Assembly (NCBI RefSeq): GCF_018413465.1
Contig: NZ_JAHCDK010000003.1
Location: 361,523 to 425,522, forward strand
Length of the DNA: 64,000 nt
Direction: 5' to 3'
Source of the DNA: Flavobacterium sp. CYK-55
GTDB taxonomy: Bacteria > Bacteroidota > Bacteroidia > Flavobacteriales > Flavobacteriaceae
Part shown: one piece after another, positions 8,570 to 16,940 of the stretch
Numbering within the stretch: the first letter of the stretch is position 1
Layout of the letters: the number at the start of each line of letters is the position of its first letter
The notes under the pieces: model-generated
Database searches by the model: none
What the model saw: only the letters and a program-made list of their open reading frames with translations
Told to the model about the DNA's origin: nothing
Program-made: the position numbers and the translations under genes

Positions 8570-10597
8570 CTATAACAATCCGTTGTATTTGCGGGTGAAC
8601 CATTCAGTTGCCAAGGCCAGCGCGGCTATGACCAACAACCAAACCCAGTCAATCAGAGGTGTTTTGCGAACTATGGCTTTTTCAATAGCTTGATATTTTG
8701 GGTTTTCGAGCAAACTCTTCACAAGCGCATCAACTTGATTCGGAACATAAACTTGACCTTTGGTTTGTGCCGCCAATTGCTTGAGTTGATTCAAATCCGG
8801 GTTCACAAATTGCTTTTCAATGTCAAAATCGAGCACTTCAAAAGTTCCGTTGTAAACGGTGTTGGTATTGAGTTCTTTGACCGAAAAACTGTACTGACCT
8901 GCCGACAAACCATCTAAATTAACTTTAAAAGCATTGTTGGTTTTAAGCAAATCGTATTTTTTGGTTTGCTTGGTGTTTTTATTCACTACCTGAATGGTCA
9001 ATCGCGCTTGCTCATCGGGCTCGTAGTTTTTATTAAAATATTGCGCGGTAATTTCAAGCGCATCGCCTGAATTATAAAAGCGCTCATGATTCACAACCAA
9101 TGATTTTCTGGCGTTGTTCGATGTGAGATACTGCACCATTTTATCAACAAACACATCGTATTTTTCAAAACTCTTGTTATCAACATGGCTCTGCAAACGC
9201 CATTTCCAAGCATTCTCGCCTAACCAATAAGCCGTGCGTTTTCCTTGATTTTCGGCAAAAGCCAAGAGCGGCATCTCGATGTCAATATTGCGAATTTTAG
9301 CGGATAACAACGTGGATACATTGCCATTGACTGTAATGGTTCCGAAGGCATTCTGCAAAGGCGGAAACTGCTCAAAACCAATATTCTCAATGGAGAACCA
9401 ATTAAATCCGGCATCAAAATCGGCGGTATAATCTTCGCGTTGACCACTCATTTTAAACACCAAATTGCTTTGCTGCTGATTCAAAAATGAATAATCCGTA
9501 TTGACTCCGGTCACGATCATCATATTGATTCCGGCACGATGGGCCGCATCAAAAACTGGTTTAAAATCAGCCGTGGGTTGATAAGCAATCACTAAGTTGT
9601 ACTGATCCGTCGCTGATAATTCCGAAGGTTTTAAAACGCGCACTTTTCGTTGCGGATTGGTTTCAATCGAACGTTTCAAAGCGCCCAAATCCGGATGATT
9701 AATCGCGCTTACCAACGCAACATTGGTTTTCTGATCGAGCACTTCAACCGCAAAATTCTTGGTGTTGTTGTAGCTGTTTTTTTCTTTTTCGGCCGAAGTG
9801 ACTATCGCTTTATACACCTGAAGCCCGGGCTGTTCAGCGGGCAACAAAGCTTGAATAACCATTGATTTTTTTTCAGGCGAAAACGAAACTTGCTGTGTAA
9901 ACAAGGTGTTGTTGCCTTGCACAATTTTAAAGTTGGCGCTGATGTTTTTGTTTCCGGAATAGTTTAAGAATATCTCGGCCGGAAATTTATTCTTATGAAA
10001 AGCGTATTTATTGACATTAAGTTCGGCAATGCGCAAATCCAAAAAAGTGGTGGTATCGCCCACCGCTACCGGGTAAACTGCTTGTTCCGCATCAAAACTA
10101 TACACATAATCGTTGCCGATGGTTTGGTTTCCGTCGGTGATGATAACGGCAGCTCGGTTGGCGCTGCGATACACACTTTTGATGTTTTTGGCTAGTTGTT
10201 CAAGATTGGTTTGTTTTCCTTTAAAATCAAAGGCATTTGAAACCGAAACTTCTTGATCAAACTTATAGGTTTGAACATCAAATTTGTCGCGCAAAGCAGC
10301 ATTTGATGATAACTTTTCGTAGACTTCTTTAACAGAAGCATCCGCTTTTAAATCTGCAATTGAAGATGAATTGTCAACCGCCAAAATCAAAGGCGATTTG
10401 ACCACTTCAAAAGATTTGTGCGTGATGACCGGATTGATCAGCAACAACAGCACTGAAAAAATCGCTACAAAACGCAAAAAAGCCAAAAATCTATACACAT
10501 TAGACAGATTTTTGGCCTTGTAAAAATATTGATAGTAGGACAAACCCGCGGCTATACCGAGCGATAAAATAATCAATAATAGGGCGCTTGTTGTCAT
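8570..10597 (-). CDS. Membrane-anchored VWA-domain protein
   Basis: A 675-residue protein with two N-terminal transmembrane helices (about 5-22 and 38-57), a large central part and a C-terminal helix (WVWLLVIAALALA) before a short basic tail. The VWA domain follows the second helix: the MIDAS motif is Asp75-x-Ser77-x-Ser79 (DNSSS), with the later TDGNQTIG. A glutamine-amidotransferase-like segment and Ig-like regions may follow, as in BatA-type and other large Bacteroidota VWA proteins; I infer this only from length. There is no partner bat operon here. It starts 16 bases after fabG in the same direction, so the two are probably cotranscribed. Function unknown; likely protein interactions at the inner membrane. 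Confidence 0.75.
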   Translation of the reverse strand: MTTSALLLIILSLGIAAGLSYYQYFYKAKNLSNVYRFLAFLRFVAIFSVLLLLINPVITHKSFEVVKSPLILAVDNSSSIADLKADASVKEVYEKLSSNAALRDKFDVQTYKFDQEVSVSNAFDFKGKQTNLEQLAKNIKSVYRSANRAAVIITDGNQTIGNDYVYSFDAEQAVYPVAVGDTTTFLDLRIAELNVNKYAFHKNKFPAEIFLNYSGNKNISANFKIVQGNNTLFTQQVSFSPEKKSMVIQALLPAEQPGLQVYKAIVTSAEKEKNSYNNTKNFAVEVLDQKTNVALVSAINHPDLGALKRSIETNPQRKVRVLKPSELSATDQYNLVIAYQPTADFKPVFDAAHRAGINMMIVTGVNTDYSFLNQQQSNLVFKMSGQREDYTADFDAGFNWFSIENIGFEQFPPLQNAFGTITVNGNVSTLLSAKIRNIDIEMPLLAFAENQGKRTAYWLGENAWKWRLQSHVDNKSFEKYDVFVDKMVQYLTSNNARKSLVVNHERFYNSGDALEITAQYFNKNYEPDEQARLTIQVVNKNTKQTKKYDLLKTNNAFKVNLDGLSAGQYSFSVKELNTNTVYNGTFEVLDFDIEKQFVNPDLNQLKQLAAQTKGQVYVPNQVDALVKSLLENPKYQAIEKAIVRKTPLIDWVWLLVIAALALATEWFTRKYNGLL

Positions 10598-10613
10598 TAA
10601 AATTAGATGTCGA

Positions 10614-11360
10614 TTATGTCAACATTCCTCCGTCTACATTCATAACCTGACCGGTTACATACGTACTCATATCTGACGCGAAGAACAAACAAGCATTGGC
10701 TACGTCTTCGGTAGTTCCGCCGCGTTTCAGCGGAATACTGTCTCTCCAACCTTGCACTACATCTTCATTGAGTTTGGCGGTCATTTCGGTTTCAATAAAA
10801 CCCGGAGCAATGGCATTGCAACGAATGTTTCTCGAACCCAACTCTAAAGCCACTGATTTGGTAAAACCAATCACGCCCGCTTTAGAAGCTGCATAGTTGG
10901 TTTGGCCGGCGTTTCCTTTTACGCCTACTACCGAACTCATGTTGATAATCGAACCTGCACGGTTTTTCAAAAATGTTTTTTGAACCGCTTTGGTCATGTT
11001 GAACACCGAATTTAAATTCACTTGAATCACTTGGTTAAAATCTTCCTCAGACATACGCATGAGCAAATTGTCTTTGGTGATTCCGGCGTTGTTGATCAAA
11101 ATATCAATGGTGCCAAATTCAGCCAAAACAGCATCGGTAAATTCTTGCGCTTGGTTAAAATCAGCAGCGTTTGATTGGTAACCTTTGGCTTTGATGCCCA
11201 TAGCATTGAGTTCGTTTTCAAGCGCCATGGCCGATTCTACCGATGAACTATACGTAAAAGCTACGTTGGCTCCGTGACGAGCAAAAACTTCGGCGATTCC
11301 TTTGCCAATTCCGCGGCTGGCACCGGTAATGATGGCTACTTTTCCTTCAAGTAATTTCAT
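10614..11360 (-). CDS. fabG: 3-oxoacyl-[acyl-carrier-protein] reductase
   Basis: A 248-residue short-chain dehydrogenase/reductase of the length and motifs of FabG, which uses NADPH to reduce 3-oxoacyl-ACP in each round of fatty-acid elongation. The cofactor motif TGASRGIG is at residues 12-19, NNAG at about 90-93, the catalytic Ser at 142/143 and the YxxxK pair at Tyr156 and Lys160. The C-terminus ends GGMLT as is usual for FabG. It is the first gene of a two-gene unit with the VWA gene. The region upstream (11361-11583) separates it from the divergent sigma factor and should hold promoters for both. Confidence 0.93.
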   Translation of the reverse strand: MKLLEGKVAIITGASRGIGKGIAEVFARHGANVAFTYSSSVESAMALENELNAMGIKAKGYQSNAADFNQAQEFTDAVLAEFGTIDILINNAGITKDNLLMRMSEEDFNQVIQVNLNSVFNMTKAVQKTFLKNRAGSIINMSSVVGVKGNAGQTNYAASKAGVIGFTKSVALELGSRNIRCNAIAPGFIETEMTAKLNEDVVQGWRDSIPLKRGGTTEDVANACLFFASDMSTYVTGQVMNVDGGMLT

Positions 11361-11583
11361 ATTTTATTCTTTTATTTTTGTGAGAAGCTATTCCTGCTCT
11401 GCGTTGCAATCTTTTGACAAAAAGAAATTTTCCTCCGCCAAGCTCCGGCAAATGCTTTTTACAAAAGGATTTTCACTGCGATCAGGGCTATTTTTTAGTC
11501 CGTCAAATATAGTATTATTTGCTTCAATCAAAAAATAGATTCCCCATTGAGCTGTTAAAAATATTTCCTTGTAATTTGCGCAC

Positions 11584-12132
11584 ATGAACCAAAGCGAGCA
11601 AGATTTTCAAAACCTTTACCATCAATATCATATATTGGTGTACAATCTTGCCTTGCACTATCTGCAAAATATTGAAGAAGCCGAAGAAATCACACAAGAT
11701 GTTTTTGTACAAGTGTATCATTCGCTCGAACAATTCAACCAAAAGTCATCGCTCAAAACCTGGATTTACCGCATTGCGCTGAACAAATGTCACGATTTAA
11801 TCAAACACAAAAACAGCCGTAAACGCTGGTTTATTTTTGGCACCAAAAGCCAAAACGAACATGATTATCTCAATCATCCCAACTTTGAACATCCGGGCAT
11901 TTTGCTTGAAAACAAAGAAAAAGCCGCCCTTTTATACCAAACCATCAACACTTTGCCCGAAAATCAGAAAACGGCTTTTGTGCTTTCAAAAATTGAAGGT
12001 TTATCCAATCCTGAAATTGCCGAGGTCATGAACCTGAGCGTTTCGGCTATTGAATCGTTGGTTTTTAGGGCCAAAGCATCGCTGCAAGAAAAATTATCAG
12101 AAAAATTCATCGAATACCGCAAGAAAAAATAA
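11584..12132 (+). CDS. ECF-family RNA polymerase sigma factor (CnrH-like position)
   Basis: A 182-residue extracytoplasmic-function sigma factor. Region 2 is recognisable as EEAEEITQDVFVQVYHSLEQ followed by LKTWIYRIALNKCHDLI, and region 4 by the helix-turn-helix EIAEVMNLSVSAIESLVFRA. It heads an eight-gene plus-strand cluster and is followed directly by a small membrane protein and a membrane-anchored sensor-like protein, the set expected when an ECF factor is held at the membrane by an anti-sigma factor. The last codons overlap a promoter-like motif (12117-12143) that could be its own target. What releases it is inferred, not shown; the neighbouring genes suggest a metal signal. Confidence 0.9.
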   Translation: MNQSEQDFQNLYHQYHILVYNLALHYLQNIEEAEEITQDVFVQVYHSLEQFNQKSSLKTWIYRIALNKCHDLIKHKNSRKRWFIFGTKSQNEHDYLNHPNFEHPGILLENKEKAALLYQTINTLPENQKTAFVLSKIEGLSNPEIAEVMNLSVSAIESLVFRAKASLQEKLSEKFIEYRKKK

Positions 12133-12143
12133 AACCTTTCGTC
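12117..12143 (+). promoter_or_regulatory. Putative ECF sigma promoter, copy 1 (CCGCAAG-N16-CGTC)
   Basis: CCGCAAG at 12117-12123 is followed after exactly 16 bases by CGTC at 12140-12143, 9 bases before the ATG of the small membrane protein. The same two blocks with the same 16-base spacing occur before the CotH gene (14625-14651). CGTC is a common -10 core of ECF promoters. This copy overlaps the end of the sigma coding sequence. Confidence 0.5.
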
Positions 12144-12152
12144 TACAAAACT

Positions 12153-12431
12153 ATGGAAGCACAAAATTGGATCAATTCAATCATCAACAGCACCGACGGT
12201 CATCAAGCTGCGGAGCCAAGCGATGATTTATTTATTAAAATTCAAGCACGCATTGACCAGTATCCGCGCGTATCAACCTCAGCGGTTTGGCTCGCAGCGG
12301 CTTCATTTTTATTGCTCATAGGCCTCAATTTTAAGGCTTTGAAGCAAGTTCATCACACCCAAAAAAATCAATCGGTTTCTGAAATAGCATCTGATTTAAA
12401 CAAATCAAATCAACTGTACCAACATGAATAA
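12153..12431 (+). CDS. Small single-TM protein, candidate anti-sigma factor (CnrY-like)
   Basis: A 92-residue protein with a 42-residue hydrophilic N-terminus (SDDLFIKIQARI), one transmembrane helix at about 44-60 (VWLAAASFLLLIGLNF) and a short polar tail rich in Asn, Gln and Ser. The orientation with a cytoplasmic N-terminus fits a minimal membrane anti-sigma factor such as CnrY (about 95 residues, one helix). No zinc anti-sigma motif (HxxxCxxC) is present. It follows the sigma gene by 20 bases and overlaps the next gene by 8 bases. The assignment rests on size, topology and context rather than on sequence similarity that I can verify. Confidence 0.55.
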   Translation: MEAQNWINSIINSTDGHQAAEPSDDLFIKIQARIDQYPRVSTSAVWLAAASFLLLIGLNFKALKQVHHTQKNQSVSEIASDLNKSNQLYQHE

Positions 12432-12912
12432 GGTTAAATTACTCAGCTGGATGGTCGGCATTTTATTACTCCTGAATGTAGCCATTTTATTGTTTTTGGT
12501 CATGGGTAAATCACCCATGCCGGAGCACAGACCTCATGGTATGAATGGCCCGCATCACGAAGGCCCCAAAAGGCTCATCATAGAAAAACTGCATTTTGAC
12601 CAGGCGCAAAAACAAGCGTATGAAAAATTAATTCACGCTCACCGCGCCCAAATTGACTCGTTAGATCATGAAGTTCGATTTTGTAAAAATGAATTGTACA
12701 GTTTACTCAAACAAGAGCCAATAGATACCACAGCGCAAAAGAAACTCGTTTCAAAACTCGGCGAACTACAACTACAAATTGAGCAAACCCATTTTGATCA
12801 TTTTACAGATATTAAAAAATTATGTCATCCAGATCAAATGGATGATTTTGATGATTTGACCACTGAATTAGCAGCTTTGTTTTCACATCCGCCTAAACCA
12901 CGTCATGATTAG
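12424..12912 (+). CDS. Membrane-anchored periplasmic CpxP/CnrX-like metal-sensor protein
   Basis: A 162-residue protein with one N-terminal helix (about 8-27) and a periplasmic alpha-helical domain of the Spy/CpxP/CnrX type (heavy-metal-sensor family). Just outside the membrane is a Met/His-rich segment (MPEHRPHGMNGPHHEG), and the C-terminal helix holds QTHFDHFTDIKKLCHPDQM, the place where CnrX-type sensors carry their metal ligands. The C-terminus is again His-rich. It overlaps the preceding candidate anti-sigma gene by 8 bases and the following MbnP-like gene by 8 bases. I infer that it senses a metal ion, most likely copper given the next two genes, and controls sigma release. A simple chaperone role like Spy is the alternative. 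Confidence 0.7.
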   Translation: MNKVKLLSWMVGILLLLNVAILLFLVMGKSPMPEHRPHGMNGPHHEGPKRLIIEKLHFDQAQKQAYEKLIHAHRAQIDSLDHEVRFCKNELYSLLKQEPIDTTAQKKLVSKLGELQLQIEQTHFDHFTDIKKLCHPDQMDDFDDLTTELAALFSHPPKPRHD

Positions 12913-13594
12913 GCTGCTGCAAAATATTGCTTTTTGGTTGTGTTGTGCTTTATCAATGAATTCATGGGCGCAAAAAGATTCGTTGCAACTCAAATTCAAC
13001 TTTAGTTTTGACAAGCTTCCGCTCGAAGCTGAAAAATGGTATGTATCAAAACAAAATGACAGTTTACAATTTTCAACTGTAAAATTATACGCTTCGAATA
13101 TTCAAGTTTACTTTACCGACCATACCAACCTCAAAGCGCCCAAACAACATCATTTGGTTGATTGGCAAGAAGCCAAAACCTACATCCTGAACATCGGCCC
13201 TGGTACAAATAAAAAAATCAAAAAAATTACTTTTGATTTGGGCGTTGATAGTTTGAGCAGTGTTTCGGGCGCACTTGGCGGCGATCTTGACCCGACCCGC
13301 GGCATGTATTGGGCCTGGCAAAGCGGTTACATCAATTTTAAAATAGAAGGCAAATGTCCTACATTGACCAGCCGAAAAAACCAATTTCAATACCACATTG
13401 GCGGTTACTTAAACCCCAACAATGCGCTCAGAAAAATTGAAATCATACCCAACGCAGCCAATCTAAATTTGATTTCTATTGATTTAGCTGCGTTTTTTGA
13501 AAACTTTAAAGTAACCGAATTTTCGAGTGTGATGATTCCCGGCAATCGAGCCATGAAGTTGGCCGATAATGCCCTACTTATGTTTAAGCAATGA
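12905..13594 (+). CDS. MbnP-like (CorA/MopE-type) copper-binding family protein
   Basis: A 229-residue exported protein with signal peptide (about 1-23, ending WAQ). The sequence LKFNFSFDKLPL, the middle VKLYASNIQVYF and the block GMYWAWQSGYINFKIEG (residues 133-149) are typical of the MbnP-like domain family. In methanotrophs such proteins bind copper, in known cases through a tryptophan oxidised to kynurenine by the partner dihaem enzyme MbnH/CorB. Candidate tryptophans here are Trp136 and Trp138, and His164 (FQYHIGGY) is a likely ligand; which of them matters is inference. The gene overlaps the next one, the dihaem cytochrome, by 4 bases, the same pairing as mbnP-mbnH. Confidence 0.8.
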   Translation: MIRLLQNIAFWLCCALSMNSWAQKDSLQLKFNFSFDKLPLEAEKWYVSKQNDSLQFSTVKLYASNIQVYFTDHTNLKAPKQHHLVDWQEAKTYILNIGPGTNKKIKKITFDLGVDSLSSVSGALGGDLDPTRGMYWAWQSGYINFKIEGKCPTLTSRKNQFQYHIGGYLNPNNALRKIEIIPNAANLNLISIDLAAFFENFKVTEFSSVMIPGNRAMKLADNALLMFKQ

Positions 13595-14613
13595 TAACGC
13601 CGAATAAAAAACATATCATCAGCGTTTTGGCGGCCACTTTTGTTTGTGCCGGATTTGCGTATTTTAAGCCCACGCCTATTTACCTTACAATTCCGAAAGG
13701 TTGGCCCAAACCGCGTTATGATTTTTCAAAAAATCCGCTTACTGAAGAAGGCTTTCAACTTGGACGAAATTTGTTTTACGATCCGATACTTTCACGCGAT
13801 AATACCATTAGTTGTGCTACTTGTCATTTGCAAGCTACCGGATTTACACATGTTGACCACGAACTTAGCCACGGCATTGACGGTAAAATCGGGACGCGCA
13901 ATGCGATGGCGCTCATCAACCTTGCTTGGAACAAAGATTTTTTGTGGGACGGCGGTGTCAATCATTTAGATATGCAACCGCTCAACCCGATTCAAAGTCC
14001 GGTTGAAATGGATGAATCTTTGGCACACGTAGTTGAAAAATTACAACAAACGCAAAAATATCCGCAGCTGTTTGAAAAAGCATTCGGCACCCAAAAAATC
14101 ACAGGACAACTTACTTTGAAAGCGCTATCGCAATTTATGCTGATGTTGCAATCGGCTAATGCCAAATACGATCGCGTGATGCAAGGCCAAGAAAGTTTCT
14201 CAGAAAACGAACAAAAAGGCTATGATTTATTCAAACAACATTGTGCCGCTTGCCACAAAGAACCTTTATTTTCAGATGATCGATTTGAAAACAACGGACT
14301 TGATTTAGATGAAGATTTAAAAGACATCGGACGCATGAAAATTACCGGCAAAAAAGAAGATTCGCTGCGGTTTAGAACGCCTACTTTGCGCAACATTCAA
14401 TTCACGTTTCCGTACATGCATGACGGTCGATTTAAGAATTTAACGCAGGTAATCAATCACTATAACTCATTGCCTTCAAACAAACATGTTCCCAAAGAGT
14501 TACGACTACCCATGCAATTAACCGATCACGACCGCGCCGATTTAATTGCCTTTTTAAAAACACTCACCGATCAGGAGTTTTTGTTCAATCCGAAATACAG
14601 TTATCCAAAATAA
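13591..14613 (+). CDS. Dihaem cytochrome c peroxidase family protein, MbnH-like
   Basis: A 340-residue periplasmic protein with an N-terminal hydrophobic anchor or signal (about 8-24). Two haem c sites are visible: CATCH with Cys75, Cys78 and His79, and CAACH with Cys218, Cys221 and His222, the layout of the MauG/cytochrome c peroxidase family. Other family blocks are LGRNLFYDPILSRD, GTRNAMALINLAWN and FRTPTLRNI. It overlaps the MbnP-like gene (ATGA), so by analogy to MbnH/CorB it may oxidise a tryptophan of that protein rather than act as a true peroxidase. Both functions remain possible. A putative ECF promoter follows it in the gap before the CotH gene. Confidence 0.88.
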   Translation: MITPNKKHIISVLAATFVCAGFAYFKPTPIYLTIPKGWPKPRYDFSKNPLTEEGFQLGRNLFYDPILSRDNTISCATCHLQATGFTHVDHELSHGIDGKIGTRNAMALINLAWNKDFLWDGGVNHLDMQPLNPIQSPVEMDESLAHVVEKLQQTQKYPQLFEKAFGTQKITGQLTLKALSQFMLMLQSANAKYDRVMQGQESFSENEQKGYDLFKQHCAACHKEPLFSDDRFENNGLDLDEDLKDIGRMKITGKKEDSLRFRTPTLRNIQFTFPYMHDGRFKNLTQVINHYNSLPSNKHVPKELRLPMQLTDHDRADLIAFLKTLTDQEFLFNPKYSYPK

Positions 14614-14624
14614 TTTACCCGCAA

Positions 14625-14651
14625 CCGCAAGAAATAAAACAATCCTTCGTC
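14625..14651 (+). promoter_or_regulatory. Putative ECF sigma promoter, copy 2 (CCGCAAG-N16-CGTC)
   Basis: CCGCAAG at 14625-14631 and CGTC at 14648-14651 are separated by 16 bases, exactly as in the copy at 12117-12143, and the spacer is similarly A-rich (both contain TAAAAC). It lies 23 bases before the CotH gene, in the only gap above 25 bases inside the cluster. Confidence 0.5.
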
Positions 14652-14674
14652 AAAACAAAATCAACCATTCAATT

Positions 14675-16939
14675 ATGATTAAAAAAACCATTCTCACAGC
14701 GCTAATTTTAATCTTTGGAACCAGAGCTTTTTCGCAATCACTTTATGACATCAATACGATTCAAGATATTCGAATTGTATTTGCCGAAAGCAATTGGGAT
14801 GCCTTGCTCGACGCGCAAGCAGCTTCAACCGAAGATTATATTCCGGCGCAATCGGTTACCATCAACGGAACCATATTCAACAATGTCGGCGTTAAATATA
14901 AAGGCAACAGTACTTACAATGCTAATCGCGTTAAAAACCCTTTTCATATTGAGCTGGACACTTATCAAAGTCAGAACTATCAAGGCTACACCGATATCAA
15001 ACTCAGCAATGTCTATTTTGATCCAACGTTTTTGAGAGAGCCGCTCTCCTACGCGATTCTCAGACAATATATGGATGCGCCTTTGTGTAATTATGCCAAT
15101 GTATATGTCAACGGTACTCTGATTGGTTTGTATACCAGTGCCGAATCGATTTCAAAGAAATTTGTTGACGAGCATTTTTACTCTAATAACAATGCTTTTT
15201 TTAAATGTAATCCGATTGGCGGCGCAGGCCCGAACAGTACAGCTTTGCCTAATTTAGCATATCTCGGAACCAATATTGCTAGCTATCAAACCGCTTACGA
15301 AATGAACTCTACTGCCGGTTGGGAAGATTTGGTTACGCTGACCAACACACTTGCCAATGACATCAACAACATTGAATCTGTTTTAGATGTTGACCGCGCT
15401 TTGTGGATGCTGGCTTATGACAATGCATTGGTTAATTTGGATAGCTACATCGGTACGTTCAAACAAAATTATTATTTGTATAAAGACGACAACGGTCGAT
15501 TTAACCCAGTAGTTTGGGATTTGAATATGTCGTTTGGTGTTTTTTCGCAAACCGGAACCATTGCCCTAAATACAACTACTGCCAAAAAACAGATGACGCA
15601 TTTATTACACGCATCAGATGCAGCTTGGCCACTCGTACAAAAACTATTGGCGGTTCCGAAATACAAACGCATGTATTTGGCACACTACAAAACCATTATG
15701 GAAGAAAATTTTGCCAACAACAGCTATCTGACTACCGCTCAATCCTATCAAGCCATTATTGATGCAGCGGTTCAAGCTGACCCGAATAAACAATATACGT
15801 ATGCTCAATATCAAAGCAACTTGAATACAGATATTACCGGAGGAATGAATTCAGCGCCAGGCATCACCAATCTTATGAGCGGACGCAACACTTATTTGAA
15901 CACTTTGGCTGATTTTACCAATGCGCAACCCACCATTACCTCAGTGTTGCCAGCGGTTGCAGAGCCTTTAATCAACAGCGACGTATTTATTACGGCGAAT
16001 GTAGTTAACACAAACACCAATAGCGTTTATTTAGGTTATCGTTCTGATAAAGAATTGCCTTTTACCAAAGTATTGATGTATGACGACGGAGCGCATGGTG
16101 ACGGAGCTGCCAACGATAATATTTATGGCGCTGCCATGAATATGAGCAAAGCTTTTATGCAGTATTACATTTATGCCGAAAACAACAACGTTGGTAAGTT
16201 TTCGCCGGTAAGAGCCGAACATGAATTTTATACTCTGCACGCGGTTTACCCAACCATTAATCCCGGTGATTTGGTGGTTAACGAGCTTATGGCGCAAAAC
16301 ACTTCAACCATTACTGACCAAGACGGTGAATTTGAGGATTGGATTGAACTCTACAACAACACCGATACTACTTTGAGTTTAGACAATTTATACATGACCG
16401 ATACCGATACCAATTTGATTAAATGGGCCTTCCCGTCTGGACTCACCATTGAGCCACATGGCTACTTAACCATTTGGGCTGATGAAGACGGGTCACAAGT
16501 AGGGCTTCATGCGAATTTTAAATTATCAAGTGCCGGTGAGAGTGTTATTTTAGCTTATGCCAACGGAACCATTATTGAGAACATCAGCTTTGGAACACAA
16601 ACTGCCGATATGGGTTATGCGCGAATACCGAATGGCACCGGAAACTTTGTGATTCAATCACCTACATACAATGCCAACAACGAAGTTTTATCGGTTTCAG
16701 CCGCTGAATTCAAACAGAATTTAACCGTTTATCCAAATCCGACCAGCGGTTTAGTCAACATCCAAAACAAAAATTATCAAATCGAAAAAATTGAACTCTA
16801 CAATTTGCAAGGGCAGTTATTAAACAGTCAAGAGTTCAACAATCAAACTTCGGTTTCTTATGATATTTCAGCTTATCCGGCAGGTATTTATCTGATGACC
16901 ATTAACAACAATACCAACGTAAAACTTATCCGCAACTAA
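14675..16939 (+). CDS. CotH-family protein with lamin-tail and T9SS sorting domains
   Basis: A 754-residue secreted protein. Order of parts: signal peptide (about 1-20, ending FSQ); a CotH kinase-like domain (about 30-410) with VKYKGNSTYNANRVKNPFHI, DIKLSNVYFDPTFLREPLSY and VVWDLNMSFG; a linker; a lamin-tail domain (about 530-670) starting LVVNELMAQNTS and containing GEFEDWIELYNN; and a C-terminal type A T9SS sorting domain (VYPNPTSGLVNI ... GIYLMTI). CotH proteins are atypical protein kinases in spore formers, but in Bacteroidota they are surface proteins of unknown role. The next gene begins 1 base later. Its place behind the metal-sigma and MbnPH genes suggests a shared regulon. Confidence 0.85.
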   Translation: MIKKTILTALILIFGTRAFSQSLYDINTIQDIRIVFAESNWDALLDAQAASTEDYIPAQSVTINGTIFNNVGVKYKGNSTYNANRVKNPFHIELDTYQSQNYQGYTDIKLSNVYFDPTFLREPLSYAILRQYMDAPLCNYANVYVNGTLIGLYTSAESISKKFVDEHFYSNNNAFFKCNPIGGAGPNSTALPNLAYLGTNIASYQTAYEMNSTAGWEDLVTLTNTLANDINNIESVLDVDRALWMLAYDNALVNLDSYIGTFKQNYYLYKDDNGRFNPVVWDLNMSFGVFSQTGTIALNTTTAKKQMTHLLHASDAAWPLVQKLLAVPKYKRMYLAHYKTIMEENFANNSYLTTAQSYQAIIDAAVQADPNKQYTYAQYQSNLNTDITGGMNSAPGITNLMSGRNTYLNTLADFTNAQPTITSVLPAVAEPLINSDVFITANVVNTNTNSVYLGYRSDKELPFTKVLMYDDGAHGDGAANDNIYGAAMNMSKAFMQYYIYAENNNVGKFSPVRAEHEFYTLHAVYPTINPGDLVVNELMAQNTSTITDQDGEFEDWIELYNNTDTTLSLDNLYMTDTDTNLIKWAFPSGLTIEPHGYLTIWADEDGSQVGLHANFKLSSAGESVILAYANGTIIENISFGTQTADMGYARIPNGTGNFVIQSPTYNANNEVLSVSAAEFKQNLTVYPNPTSGLVNIQNKNYQIEKIELYNLQGQLLNSQEFNNQTSVSYDISAYPAGIYLMTINNNTNVKLIRN

Positions 16940-16940
16940 T

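Noticed and set aside
12117..12143. Reading the first CCGCAAG-N16-CGTC motif as simply the end of the sigma coding sequence
   Set aside because: Part of it does code for the last residues, but the exact spacing match to the copy at 14625 in non-coding DNA makes a regulatory role more likely; kept with moderate confidence.
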